Below, piece after piece: positions 7,019 to 15,314 of a stretch of DNA of 56,176 nucleotides (the first letter of the stretch is position 1; every line of letters begins with the position of its first letter). The position numbers and the translations under genes were made by a program. This stretch comes from Scatosoma sp045650185. GTDB taxonomy: Bacteria; Bacillota; Clostridia; Christensenellales; Borkfalkiaceae. The stretch lies in contig JAZRQY010000003.1 in NCBI GenBank assembly GCA_045650185.1, positions 1 to 56,176 on the forward strand, written 5' to 3'. The notes under the pieces are model-generated. The model did no database searches. It saw only the letters and a program-made list of their open reading frames with translations, and had not been told where the DNA came from.

Positions 7019-8520
7019 TATACTGCTTGTACGGTGCTCTCTTGTTCTTCCTTGTTTCCTTCGACGATTTTCCGCTTTGCTTTCTCGAATTCGTTAAAGG
7101 GATACTTCTGTTCTAAGAACAGGCCTACCACCACGAAAAGAGTCGCCGCCGCAAACAATAGATAGGATACGCAAACGTTGCCTTCCACGAAGTTCATCGC
7201 AAAGATTAATCCCAAACCGATCACGGAATAGATACCGCTAAATAGACAAATTTTTGCAACAGCGCCGCTGTGCGAATGGTAGGAATCCCCCTGCAGAACG
7301 CCGTCGCTAATTTCCTTGGTGGTGTTGGCGTAAATCCGCTTCGTCAACCTGAACACCACGTACAAAATAATCAACGCCGCCTCAAACAGCGAATAATTTC
7401 CCCACTCGATGGTGTAATCGCCAAGAAAGTCAAAGAAAATTCCCGTGACAGCGCTCAACCCAACCAGCAGGACGAGCATCGTGCCCATACCTGCAATCGA
7501 CATTACGTTGATTTTATCCGATGCCTTTCGACGAATCGTACCCAAAAAAGGAGAAAGGAATACGAACGGATAGAACAAGACGATGATGAACAGCATGAAT
7601 ATGTTCACAATCTCGCCTATGTCGCCGTTCATTATGATGCTTTCCATTTTGCCAATAAACGCCTGCACCGAGCCGACGAAATATTGCCCTATCTCGTTTT
7701 CCACGGCGTAGAAGACGATACCTGCCACACCCACCAACGTACAGAGCGCGTATAAAATCAAAATAATGATATTCGCAATCCCTTCTTGAGCCCTGGTTGC
7801 GTAAATACGCACCACTTCGTAGCCACCAAAGTTCCCTACGACGTCGTAATCTTCGCCCTCCAGAACGTCCCGCCACAAAGCATCGGGGTCCTTGGCGTAA
7901 TACACGACGACACCCGTCGAAAAGGCTACGATCAGCCCCATCAACAAGGCGTTCGCGAACGCGGTACCAATCTCCACCGCCGCACCCTGCGCCTGCAAAA
8001 CACTCACGCAATCGTATACGCAAAAGCCCACCGCCAAGACGGAATTGATCAGCATCATCCAATAGAGTGTCATCCATTGGCGTTTTCTCACCAGCGTACC
8101 CGTAGAAGAGGACAAGACGTAATACACGAAGTACACGATGTAGTAAATCATACCGATGCTCTGCTCCTCAGAGGCTGTTTTAAGAAAAACACCCATCAAC
8201 AGCGACACCGCCACCTTTACGAAAGAGGCGTATACGACGGCACTAACCAAGCGAGAGAGAGTTTTGTATACCTCTACCTTCTCCCCTGCCTTCCATTGTT
8301 TGATAAGCATAAGGCCCATCGCCAGCTCCAATCCTGAGAAGACGAGATCTACCGCCATCTCATATACAGCCGTACTCTGCAACGCGGCGTTAAAATCCCA
8401 CTCCACCGCCGGCAAAATCGAAAGAATATCCAGGGCGGCGAACACAAAGGATACGCCAGCGATGATAAACGCTAAAACGCCTATTATAAAAATGAGCTTT
8501 TCTCGAGTTTTTTCCTGCAT
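7018..8520 (-). CDS. multi-pass membrane protein of unknown function
   Basis: I do not recognise this 500-aa protein. It shows about 11 hydrophobic segments, for example IFIIGVLAFIIAGVSFVFAA near residues 10-30 and LLFAAATLFVVVGLFLEQK near 455-475. A soluble stretch at about 215-245 (DALWRDVLEGEDYDVV) splits it into two membrane blocks, and the tail is charged (EGNKEEQES). No transporter signature, catalytic motif or binding site is obvious. It is monocistronic, with its own promoter at 8591-8619 and a terminator at 6990-7018. The adjacent fused ABC protein is separately transcribed, so a link between the two is not shown. Confidence 0.8.
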   Translation of the reverse strand: MQEKTREKLIFIIGVLAFIIAGVSFVFAALDILSILPAVEWDFNAALQSTAVYEMAVDLVFSGLELAMGLMLIKQWKAGEKVEVYKTLSRLVSAVVYASFVKVAVSLLMGVFLKTASEEQSIGMIYYIVYFVYYVLSSSTGTLVRKRQWMTLYWMMLINSVLAVGFCVYDCVSVLQAQGAAVEIGTAFANALLMGLIVAFSTGVVVYYAKDPDALWRDVLEGEDYDVVGNFGGYEVVRIYATRAQEGIANIIILILYALCTLVGVAGIVFYAVENEIGQYFVGSVQAFIGKMESIIMNGDIGEIVNIFMLFIIVLFYPFVFLSPFLGTIRRKASDKINVMSIAGMGTMLVLLVGLSAVTGIFFDFLGDYTIEWGNYSLFEAALIILYVVFRLTKRIYANTTKEISDGVLQGDSYHSHSGAVAKICLFSGIYSVIGLGLIFAMNFVEGNVCVSYLLFAAATLFVVVGLFLEQKYPFNEFEKAKRKIVEGNKEEQESTVQAV

Positions 8521-8590
8521 ACGCTTTCCTTATCTCAGCAATTTTTTATCCGTGAGTATATCTTTTCGCTTTTGCGAGCTACTCATCCAT

Positions 8591-8619
8591 ATCATACCAC
8601 CATGTTGCAAAAAAATCAA
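8591..8619 (-). promoter_or_regulatory. promoter of the 500-aa membrane protein gene (TTGATT-17-TATGAT)
   Basis: TTGATT (8619-8614) and TATGAT (8596-8591) on the minus strand are 17 nt apart, 70 nt upstream of the start codon. Confidence 0.55.
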
Positions 8620-8697
8620 GGGAAATTACAAAATATATAAAGAATTTTTCATTCTTTATCATATTCACAAAAAAAACTTTCCCTGCGATATTCACAA

Positions 8698-8727
8698 TGC
8701 AAAAGACAGCCCTTTCGGACTGTCTTT
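8698..8727 (-). terminator. terminator of the fused ABC gene
   Basis: On the minus strand AAAGACAGTCC and GGGCTGTCTTT form an 11-bp stem with a GAAA loop, followed by a short T run. It lies about 40 nt after the stop codon. Confidence 0.65.
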
Positions 8728-8767
8728 AACAATCTATAAACCAAATATACGCTACACCGCAAGTCGT

Positions 8768-11623
8768 TTACGAACGGCGAATCAACTCTACCGGTTTCTT
8801 TTTAGAAATCTTGATGATAGGCAACGCCGACGAAATGAACGCCGTCAAGAAGCTTACCAGTATAATAATGATAATCTGTCGTACCCCGAACAGAGCAAAG
8901 GCAACGTAGATATTCATTATGTTCATAACGTAGGAGTTGACAAGTACGCAACCCCACGCAGAGAATACACACGCAAGCGCGCCGTTGATGATTGCAATAA
9001 TCAAGCTTTCGATTAGGAAGGTACGCAAGATATCTTTACCACCAGCGCCCAGCGCGCGCAATACGCCTACGCTACGGCGCTTACTGGAAATACTGGTACT
9101 GATATAGTTGTACAGCATGAAGATCGAAATGGACGCAAGCGCCAACGCGACGTACAAGAACAAGTCTGCGATTTGACGAATAATCATCTCGTTCTTACTG
9201 ATGACGCCCAGTACCGGATTGTTGTACCAAGTGAGCGTAAGCCCGCCCTCCGACGTCAAATAGTCAACGATGATATCGCCACCGTTTTTAACACTCTTTT
9301 CCGAGAAAAGGATTTTATTGTACTCCCCTTGCTGATGGTAGATATGATAGGTTTTCATAAACTCTTCACTAACCATCAATTTATAACCAGAGGTATCATC
9401 CCCCCTATTGATGCCAAAATATACACCGGCGATCTTCCAATCCCCTGTAATTTCCTTGTCCGTTTCCGAAGAACTATAATCAACGCTGACGTCCACACCG
9501 TCCGACCAATACAGGTTCAATAAAGCGAGCAGCTTTTCCATATTCTGTATATTAACGGCAACCGTACCCATAGAAAAACCGTCAATATACGCACGAGCCT
9601 TGACCCTATCCTCTTTATCACTCAAGGCGTTTATGCGCCCCTCCAGCATATCCGCAAAGTTATTATAGTCGAGCAGAATTTCGTTTGACTCCAACGTAAC
9701 CGAGCCGTTCAGCTGACGATCGCCATTGAACATAACGATGTTTCTATCATCGCATTCGTTTACGTTGTATACGTAATACGCAAGCAGTTTCCTCGTATTG
9801 AAAACGCCGCCGCTTATCGACCAATCGTTCAGCTGATAATCGCTGACACGATAGATACTGGAGGTACCTTCCTCTGCGCAACGCGCAGCTGCAAAGCCTG
9901 CGCCTACGAACAAGCACTTTCTTGCGCCCCCATCGATATACGCCTTATAGTCTTGTTTCAGCGCCGCGGGGATTTGCGAGGGCATAGAGTCGCGTAACGT
10001 ATCGTATCTTTCGGGAATTTCCCCACAATCAACAAGACCGACGATGGTATACTTTCTGGTGCCAACGTTGATGATGCACCCCAACAGATCGCCGCGCTCT
10101 TCAACCGTAACGCCATTTAACTCTTTACCGTTTAAGAAGAATATCATCGAATCGGCAAGATAGGTGGAAATCGCCACTTGATCCATCGGTTTTCCCGTAG
10201 GCTTACCATTCACGTAAACAGGCGCAGGATATTCACCCTCAACCAGCTCATAATTGAAATCCTTGAAGGTATCGTCTTCATTCAATTCCGTATTTCTGTT
10301 GAATTCGACAAACCCATTTACGTACTTGGAATAGTATTCACTACCCTGCACCAAGTTGGACGTCCAAATCTCAGAAATAGGATTCGCGTGAGTAATTTGT
10401 CGTTTCCCAAAATCCGAACGGAAACCCAAAACACCCTTTACCGCACCACGCGTTTGTTCTGCCAACTCGTCAAGAGCGCCTTGCGACACCTTCATCGTGT
10501 ATTTTTCAAACGCTTCATCTTCACCTTGGACGATATAATCAGCGCCGGCAACCAGCGTTGCGGACTGAGATTGGCTCATGTGATTTTTCAAAATCCTTGC
10601 CGCATTTAAGTTCGCAACCGTATCAAACAGCCCAAAGACAGCAAATGCAAGCGCCGAGAGCAACACCGTCAAGACCAAGCGGATAGGCTTTACTCCCAAC
10701 GATTTTACACCCAAATACGCAGAGCTTCTCCACTTCATCTTGCTCTTTTTAAGAGCAACGGGCTCCTCTTCCTCCAGAGTTATTTCCCCCGTCTTCCTCT
10801 TATCGCGGAAACCGATTTTTTCTATAATTTCAATCTTTTTACGTTCTTTAACCGCCTTCGCAATCGCATTTTTCTCCGACTCAGACAAGTCCGACCCGTC
10901 GCGGACAATCAGCGAATTTTCGGTCTCGCGAACGTTGTCCGTAACCTCCGTTTCCGTAAACGAAACGTCCTCTACCACTTTCCCGTCGACAAGACGAATG
11001 ATTCTGTCCGCGTACTTTTCAGCAAATTCTTCGTCGTGCGAAACAACGATAACCAGCTTCTCCTTCGACAGCTTTTTCAGCATATCAAATACCTGCGTAC
11101 CCGTCGTGCTGTCGAGCGCGCCCGTAGGCTCGTCCGCCATGATGATACGAGGCTGTTTAACAAGCGCACGCGCAATCGCCACACGCTGACGCTGACCGCC
11201 GGAAAGCTCGGAAGGCTTTCTGTTTTTCAGGTTCTCGATTTCCATCTCTCTGAGGAGTCGATTACATTCCTCCTCGTCTACGGGTCTGCCCTGCAACTCC
11301 ATCGCAATCTTGATGTTGTATTCGACGGTATATTCCGACAAGAGATTGTATTCTTGGAATACAAAGCCGATAAACGTATTACGATAGCTGTCGTATTCCT
11401 TCGCGGTGAAAGTAGAGAATTGCTTATCCTGGATAAGAATTTCGCCACCGTCAATGTCGTCCAAGCCACCGATAACGTTCAGCATCGTCGTTTTACCGCT
11501 GCCGCTTTTTCCTAAGACGAACACCATTCCGCTGGACGGAAAGGTGAGCGAAACGCCGTCCAAAGCATTGACCACGCCCGCTTTCGTATTATATTTTTTT
11601 ACTACGTTCTTCAGTTGTAACAT
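8768..11623 (-). CDS. ABC transporter with fused ATPase and FtsX-type permease domains
   Basis: A 951-aa membrane protein. The N-terminal ATPase (about 1-225) has Walker A GKSGSGKTT (38-46), signature LSGGQRQRVAIARAL (140-154), Walker B RIIMADEP (159-166) and the downstream H-loop VVSHDEE. A charged linker leads to a first membrane helix (about 310-335, RLVLTVLLSALAFAVFGLF), a large extracytoplasmic domain (about 340-810) and three C-terminal helices with the FtsX/MacB pattern (SSKRRSVGVLRALGAG). ATPase and permease are usually separate or paired; here one polypeptide carries both, so it probably works as a homodimer. MacB/BceAB-like proteins move peptides, lipoproteins or antibiotics, or act by mechanotransmission. 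The substrate is unknown, and no two-component system is adjacent. Confidence 0.87.
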   Translation of the reverse strand: MLQLKNVVKKYNTKAGVVNALDGVSLTFPSSGMVFVLGKSGSGKTTMLNVIGGLDDIDGGEILIQDKQFSTFTAKEYDSYRNTFIGFVFQEYNLLSEYTVEYNIKIAMELQGRPVDEEECNRLLREMEIENLKNRKPSELSGGQRQRVAIARALVKQPRIIMADEPTGALDSTTGTQVFDMLKKLSKEKLVIVVSHDEEFAEKYADRIIRLVDGKVVEDVSFTETEVTDNVRETENSLIVRDGSDLSESEKNAIAKAVKERKKIEIIEKIGFRDKRKTGEITLEEEEPVALKKSKMKWRSSAYLGVKSLGVKPIRLVLTVLLSALAFAVFGLFDTVANLNAARILKNHMSQSQSATLVAGADYIVQGEDEAFEKYTMKVSQGALDELAEQTRGAVKGVLGFRSDFGKRQITHANPISEIWTSNLVQGSEYYSKYVNGFVEFNRNTELNEDDTFKDFNYELVEGEYPAPVYVNGKPTGKPMDQVAISTYLADSMIFFLNGKELNGVTVEERGDLLGCIINVGTRKYTIVGLVDCGEIPERYDTLRDSMPSQIPAALKQDYKAYIDGGARKCLFVGAGFAAARCAEEGTSSIYRVSDYQLNDWSISGGVFNTRKLLAYYVYNVNECDDRNIVMFNGDRQLNGSVTLESNEILLDYNNFADMLEGRINALSDKEDRVKARAYIDGFSMGTVAVNIQNMEKLLALLNLYWSDGVDVSVDYSSSETDKEITGDWKIAGVYFGINRGDDTSGYKLMVSEEFMKTYHIYHQQGEYNKILFSEKSVKNGGDIIVDYLTSEGGLTLTWYNNPVLGVISKNEMIIRQIADLFLYVALALASISIFMLYNYISTSISSKRRSVGVLRALGAGGKDILRTFLIESLIIAIINGALACVFSAWGCVLVNSYVMNIMNIYVAFALFGVRQIIIIILVSFLTAFISSALPIIKISKKKPVELIRRS

Positions 11624-11803
11624 ATTTTCCCCCTTACTTAAGCTGACAAAACTTGAACCATTTAGGTTTTAACGGCGAGAAATCCCCCATACTAAAGCAG
11701 GATTTCCTCTTGTAATACGGACACCTTTTTTATTTCTTCCTTCTAGAGAAAAGATGGTATTTCGGTTTTTCGTAATGCGCCGACGATTTGACCGCCCTTA
11801 CAC
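11624..11803 (-). other. long untranslated leader of the fused ABC gene
   Basis: From the predicted start near 11803 to the ATG is about 180 nt without a gene I can support. It contains a possible hairpin (AAATCC/GGATTT around 11680-11705). I recognise no riboswitch class in it. Confidence 0.4.
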
Positions 11804-11810
11804 AAATGTA

Positions 11811-11840
11811 AGTATATCAAAAAAATATCCGCCCTGTCAA
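11811..11840 (-). promoter_or_regulatory. promoter of the fused ABC gene (TTGACA-18-TATACT)
   Basis: TTGACA (11840-11835) and TATACT (11816-11811) on the minus strand are 18 nt apart. It is back to back with the phosphatase promoter at 11914-11942. Confidence 0.6.
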
Positions 11841-11913
11841 GAAAAAGTAAATACACCGACATATTTTATACAACAACAAAGCCAAATTCTATTAAAAAAT
11901 ATTCGATTATCTC

Positions 11914-11942
11914 TTGACTTTTTTGATAATTTATTTTATAAT
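11914..11942 (+). promoter_or_regulatory. promoter of the lipoprotein phosphatase gene (TTGACT-17-TATAAT)
   Basis: TTGACT (11914-11919) and a perfect TATAAT (11937-11942) are 17 nt apart. Transcription would start near 11949, giving a leader of about 64 nt. Confidence 0.7.
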
Positions 11943-12012
11943 GATTATGATGCCTTGGTTTTGGCATCTGATTTGTTTCTATATCGAAAAAAAAATAAAA
12001 GGAAGGAAAATA

Positions 12013-13365
12013 ATGAAAAAGAGAACAATTGCTAATTTATTAGCCTTAGCGCTTTCCCTCGGCATGATGGGCAGCTTTGCTTCGTGTGCACCCACAAGCG
12101 ACGGCTCCTCTTGGGAAACCAGCTCCAGCGAAACGCAACAAAAGCTTGTTTTGAATGCATTTAACGGCGACTCTATCAACTGCTCCCCCGACATCTATCA
12201 GGAATATCTTGCGATGACAAACACCAATGATATGGCAGAGCTGTTGTGGAAGCGTTATAATTATGAAACCCCCGTAATACAGCCCACTTCTAAGAACGTC
12301 GTTCTTTCTTGGAGATACCAAACGCAACGCAGTGAATACGTGGTAACCGTTTCGAAAAACCCCGACTTGAGCAACCCTGTCTACACGACCACCGAGTATG
12401 AATGCTCCACGGAGCTCGTTGACCTTCTCCCCGGTACGTATTACTGGAAGGTCGTTGATACTGAAACCGAAAAAGAAAGCGACATTGATACGTTCGTTGT
12501 AGAAAATTACGTACGCGCACCGAAAATCGGCAACGTCAACAACTTGAGAGACCTTGGCGGTTGGAAGACGCAAAGCGGAAAAACGATTAAATACGGACTC
12601 GCTTACCGCAGTGCAGAACTCCATAGCAGTGACGGCAACGCCTTGAAGAATTTTGGTATTAACTACGAAATCGACGTAAGAGCCGGCGATGAATACAAAA
12701 AATCCGTAATCTCTAGCAAAGTAGGAATCAATTATTTGCAGGCAGGCATCAAGCAAGCTGACTACGTATTAAAAAATAAGGACTTCATCGAAACGCTTAC
12801 GCCACAACAAATCATAGATAAACGCCACAGCGACGCCAAATTTGAGCAAGAATTTGCAGACTCGTTGTATAATGCGTTCAAGCTTTTCACCGATGAGAGC
12901 AATTATCCCATCTTGTTCCACTGCACGCACGGCGCAGACAGAACGGGTACGTTTGCTTTCCTGTTGTCGGGTATGCTCGGTGTTGGTGTCGAGGACCTGT
13001 ACAGAGACTTCGAATTGACCGTTTTCGCTGAAGGCGGTAGACGTTGGCGTTCGAACATTGTACGCAATGCACAGGGCGGCTACTACTTCAATGACGACGG
13101 ATTCGTAACGAATAACAGCAACTATATCGCAATCGGTTTGTTGTATAGAGGTTTGATGTATTCCTATGCAACGGAAGATGAAACTTTAAAATCCGAAATT
13201 CAAAGCTACTTCAAAAAGGACGATACCTTAACGGAGGAAGATATCGCAAGAATTGAAGCAACGATGGACGGATTATTATCCACCGCAATTAAAAATTACT
13301 TAAAGACCGACGTTGGTCTGACCGACGAAGATATCGCAAAAATCGAAGCAATCATGTTGGAATAA
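12013..13365 (+). CDS. lipoprotein tyrosine/dual-specificity phosphatase
   Basis: The 450-aa product begins with a lipoprotein signal (MKKRTIANLLALALSLGMMG, then a lipobox-like SFASC at about residues 21-25), so it is predicted to be anchored outside the membrane. A fibronectin-III-like stretch (about 90-155, VVLSWRYQ... then LLPGTYYWKVVD) precedes the phosphatase domain. That domain opens with NVNNLRDLGGWK, typical of the bacterial Y_phosphatase3 family, and carries the catalytic P-loop HCTHGADRT with nucleophile Cys304 and Arg310. The C-terminal tail has two similar acidic segments with DxxLTEEDIARIEA and DVGLTDEDIAKIEA. The start at 12013 is preferred over upstream codons because of an SD AAGGAAGG and the intact signal. 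The substrate is unknown. Confidence 0.85.
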   Translation: MKKRTIANLLALALSLGMMGSFASCAPTSDGSSWETSSSETQQKLVLNAFNGDSINCSPDIYQEYLAMTNTNDMAELLWKRYNYETPVIQPTSKNVVLSWRYQTQRSEYVVTVSKNPDLSNPVYTTTEYECSTELVDLLPGTYYWKVVDTETEKESDIDTFVVENYVRAPKIGNVNNLRDLGGWKTQSGKTIKYGLAYRSAELHSSDGNALKNFGINYEIDVRAGDEYKKSVISSKVGINYLQAGIKQADYVLKNKDFIETLTPQQIIDKRHSDAKFEQEFADSLYNAFKLFTDESNYPILFHCTHGADRTGTFAFLLSGMLGVGVEDLYRDFELTVFAEGGRRWRSNIVRNAQGGYYFNDDGFVTNNSNYIAIGLLYRGLMYSYATEDETLKSEIQSYFKKDDTLTEEDIARIEATMDGLLSTAIKNYLKTDVGLTDEDIAKIEAIMLE

Positions 13366-13410
13366 TCGATTGCAAGCAACAAAAACACAACGCCTCTGCG
13401 TTGCATAAAC

Positions 13411-13440
13411 AAAAACGACCGAGCAATCGGTCGTTTTTTA
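13411..13440 (+). terminator. terminator of the phosphatase gene
   Basis: ACGACCGA and TCGGTCGT form a stem around a short loop and are followed by six T. It lies about 50 nt after the stop codon. Confidence 0.85.
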
Positions 13441-13520
13441 TATACTGAAAATAACATACGCCTGATGGCGATTGCATACGCACTACTGCGCGATTTTATA
13501 CCCAGCCTACGGCTTGAATA

Positions 13521-13560
13521 AAAAATTCGACAAGCCCTTGACGAAACTTGTCGAATTTTT
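13521..13560. terminator. 14-bp perfect inverted repeat, terminator of tRNA-Arg
   Basis: AAAAATTCGACAAG (13521-13534) and its exact complement CTTGTCGAATTTTT (13547-13560) form a 14-bp stem. It abuts the tRNA 3' CCA, so on the minus strand it acts as a tRNA terminator. It is symmetric enough to work both ways. Confidence 0.85.
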
Positions 13561-13635
13561 TGGTACTCCCGCTGAGAATCGAACTCGGAATTGCCCCTTA
13601 GGAGGGGGCTGTTATATCCATTTAACTACGGAAGC
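13561..13635 (-). tRNA. tRNA-Arg (anticodon CCT)
   Basis: The minus strand folds as a cloverleaf. Acceptor GCTTCCG pairs with CGGGAGT, the anticodon stem GCCCC/GGGGC holds loop CTCCTAA (anticodon CCT), and the T arm is CCGAG-TTCGATT-CTCAG. A CCA end is encoded. It reads AGG codons. TATAAT-like sequence lies about 55 nt upstream, without a clear -35. Confidence 0.95.
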
Positions 13636-13758
13636 GCATGATTGAGTTGGTATAAGAAATACTTATATCGGCTATAACCAAGCCATTATAGTATACACCT
13701 TTTTATCCAAAAAAGCAACAATTTTTAAAACTTTTTCTTATTTTTCTTTTGCAAATGG

Positions 13759-13787
13759 TTGCATTTTCCTTTTTTTCGTGCTATGAT
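13759..13787 (+). promoter_or_regulatory. gdhA promoter (TTGCAT-17-TATGAT)
   Basis: TTGCAT (13759-13764) and TATGAT (13782-13787) are 17 nt apart. Transcription would start near 13794, giving a leader of about 60 nt with SD AAGGAAG before the ATG at 13856. Confidence 0.6.
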
Positions 13788-13855
13788 ACTAACAGATTGA
13801 AAAAACCGATTAAAACAAGCAATTCAATCGAATAAAGGAATAAGAAGGAAGTAAC

Positions 13856-15193
13856 ATGTCCTACGTACAAAAAGTATTAGACGAACTGAAAGCAAAGAAC
13901 CCCGGTGAAAAAGAGTTTCACCAAGCAGCAACGGAAATCCTGCTCACGTTAGAGCCCGTTATCAATGCCCACCCCGAATACGAAGCGGCGGCGCTGTTGG
14001 AACGGTTTACCGAGCCCGAACGCACCATTTTATTCCGCGTGCCTTGGGTAGATGACAACGGCAAAGTACAGGTCAACAAAGGTTATCGTGTGCAATTCAA
14101 TAGCGCTATCGGCCCTTACAAGGGCGGTTTAAGATTCCACCCCTCCGTCAACCTTTCCGTCATCAAGTTCTTAGGCTTGGAACAGATTTTGAAAAACAGC
14201 TTGACGGGCCTGCCTATCGGCGGCGGCAAGGGCGGCTCTGACTTCGACCCCAAGGGCAAGAGCGACAGAGAGATTATGGCGTTCTGCCAAAGCTTTATGA
14301 CCGAGCTGTACCGCCACGTCGGCGCAGACACGGACGTCCCTGCAGGGGATATCGGCGTGGGCGCAAGAGAGGTTGGCTATCTGTTCGGACAATACAAACG
14401 CATCTGCAACGAGCACGTTGGCGTTTTGACGGGACGTGGGCTTTCGTACGGCGGCTCGCTGATTAGAAAGGAAGCGACGGGCTACGGCCTCGTCTATATG
14501 ACCGCGGAAGCAATGCGACTTCGCGGCGAGAGCTTCGAAGGTAAGACCACTATCGTTTCGGGCAGTGGCAACGTTGCTATCTACGCTTGCGAAAAGGCAC
14601 AGCAGTTGGGTGCGAAGGTTGTGGCGATGTACGATTCCAACGGCTATATCTACGACCCGAACGGCATTCAGCTGGACGTTGTAAAACAGATTAAAGAAGT
14701 TGAGCGCGCGCGCATTAAGGAATATGCCGAGCGTGTGCCCGGCTCCACCTACACCGAGGGCTGTAAGGGGATTTGGACGATCCCTTGCGACGTTGCCCTG
14801 CCTTGCGCTACGCAAAACGAAATTGACGAAGACAGCGCAAAGGCTTTGGTTGCAGGCGGCGTGAAATACGTTGCAGAGGGCGCGAATATGCCCTCTACCC
14901 TGGAGGCGATTGCTACCTTCCAAGCGGCAAAGGGAGTCGTCTTCCTGCCCGCAAAAGCGGCAAACGCCGGCGGCGTAGCTACTTCCGCGCTGGAAATGGC
15001 ACAATCTTCGGGTAGATTGTACTGGTCGGCGGAAGAGGTCGATGCAAAGCTGAAAAATATTATGATTAACATCTACCATAATATGGACAAAGCGGCGAAG
15101 AAATACGGCTATGAGGGCAACTACGTCATGGGCGCAAATATCGCAGGCTTTGAAAAGGTAGCCGAAGCGATGATGGCGCACGGCGTAGTATAA
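13856..15193 (+). CDS. gdhA: NADP-type glutamate dehydrogenase
   Basis: Interconverts 2-oxoglutarate plus ammonia and glutamate in the cytosol; this form normally works in ammonia assimilation. At 445 aa it has the length of the hexameric bacterial/fungal GDH. The substrate domain contains YKGGLRFHPSVN (about 85-96) and the catalytic-lysine motif PIGGGKGGSDFDPKGKS (about 119-135). The NAD(P) domain contains VSGSGNVAIYACEKA (about 235-250). NADP versus NAD preference is inferred from similarity to the bacterial biosynthetic form. Monocistronic: own promoter upstream and terminator at 15264-15302. Confidence 0.95.
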   Translation: MSYVQKVLDELKAKNPGEKEFHQAATEILLTLEPVINAHPEYEAAALLERFTEPERTILFRVPWVDDNGKVQVNKGYRVQFNSAIGPYKGGLRFHPSVNLSVIKFLGLEQILKNSLTGLPIGGGKGGSDFDPKGKSDREIMAFCQSFMTELYRHVGADTDVPAGDIGVGAREVGYLFGQYKRICNEHVGVLTGRGLSYGGSLIRKEATGYGLVYMTAEAMRLRGESFEGKTTIVSGSGNVAIYACEKAQQLGAKVVAMYDSNGYIYDPNGIQLDVVKQIKEVERARIKEYAERVPGSTYTEGCKGIWTIPCDVALPCATQNEIDEDSAKALVAGGVKYVAEGANMPSTLEAIATFQAAKGVVFLPAKAANAGGVATSALEMAQSSGRLYWSAEEVDAKLKNIMINIYHNMDKAAKKYGYEGNYVMGANIAGFEKVAEAMMAHGVV

Positions 15194-15263
15194 GCGTAGC
15201 CCCCTAAAAGGCACCTACACTATTTTCTATTTTTGCACTTTTCCCCTAAATCCTTTATATCAT

Positions 15264-15302
15264 GGAAACCCCAGGACTGCGGTCCTGGGGTTTCTATCTT
15301 TT
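15264..15302. terminator. convergent terminator between gdhA and the G3E/DUF1980-like gene
   Basis: GAAACCCCAGGAC and GTCCTGGGGTTTC form a 13-bp perfect stem with a TGCG loop, then a T-rich run. It lies between two convergent genes and probably serves both. Confidence 0.85.
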
Positions 15303-15314
15303 ATGCAATTATAA

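Noticed and set aside
12013..12112. Upstream in-frame start (11914) for the phosphatase
   Set aside because: It would place 33 extra residues, including the promoter -10 region, before a perfect lipoprotein signal that has its own SD.
14171..15214. A 347-codon frame antisense to gdhA
   Set aside because: Shadow of gdhA; composition is Arg/His/Cys-rich, as expected for antisense frames here.
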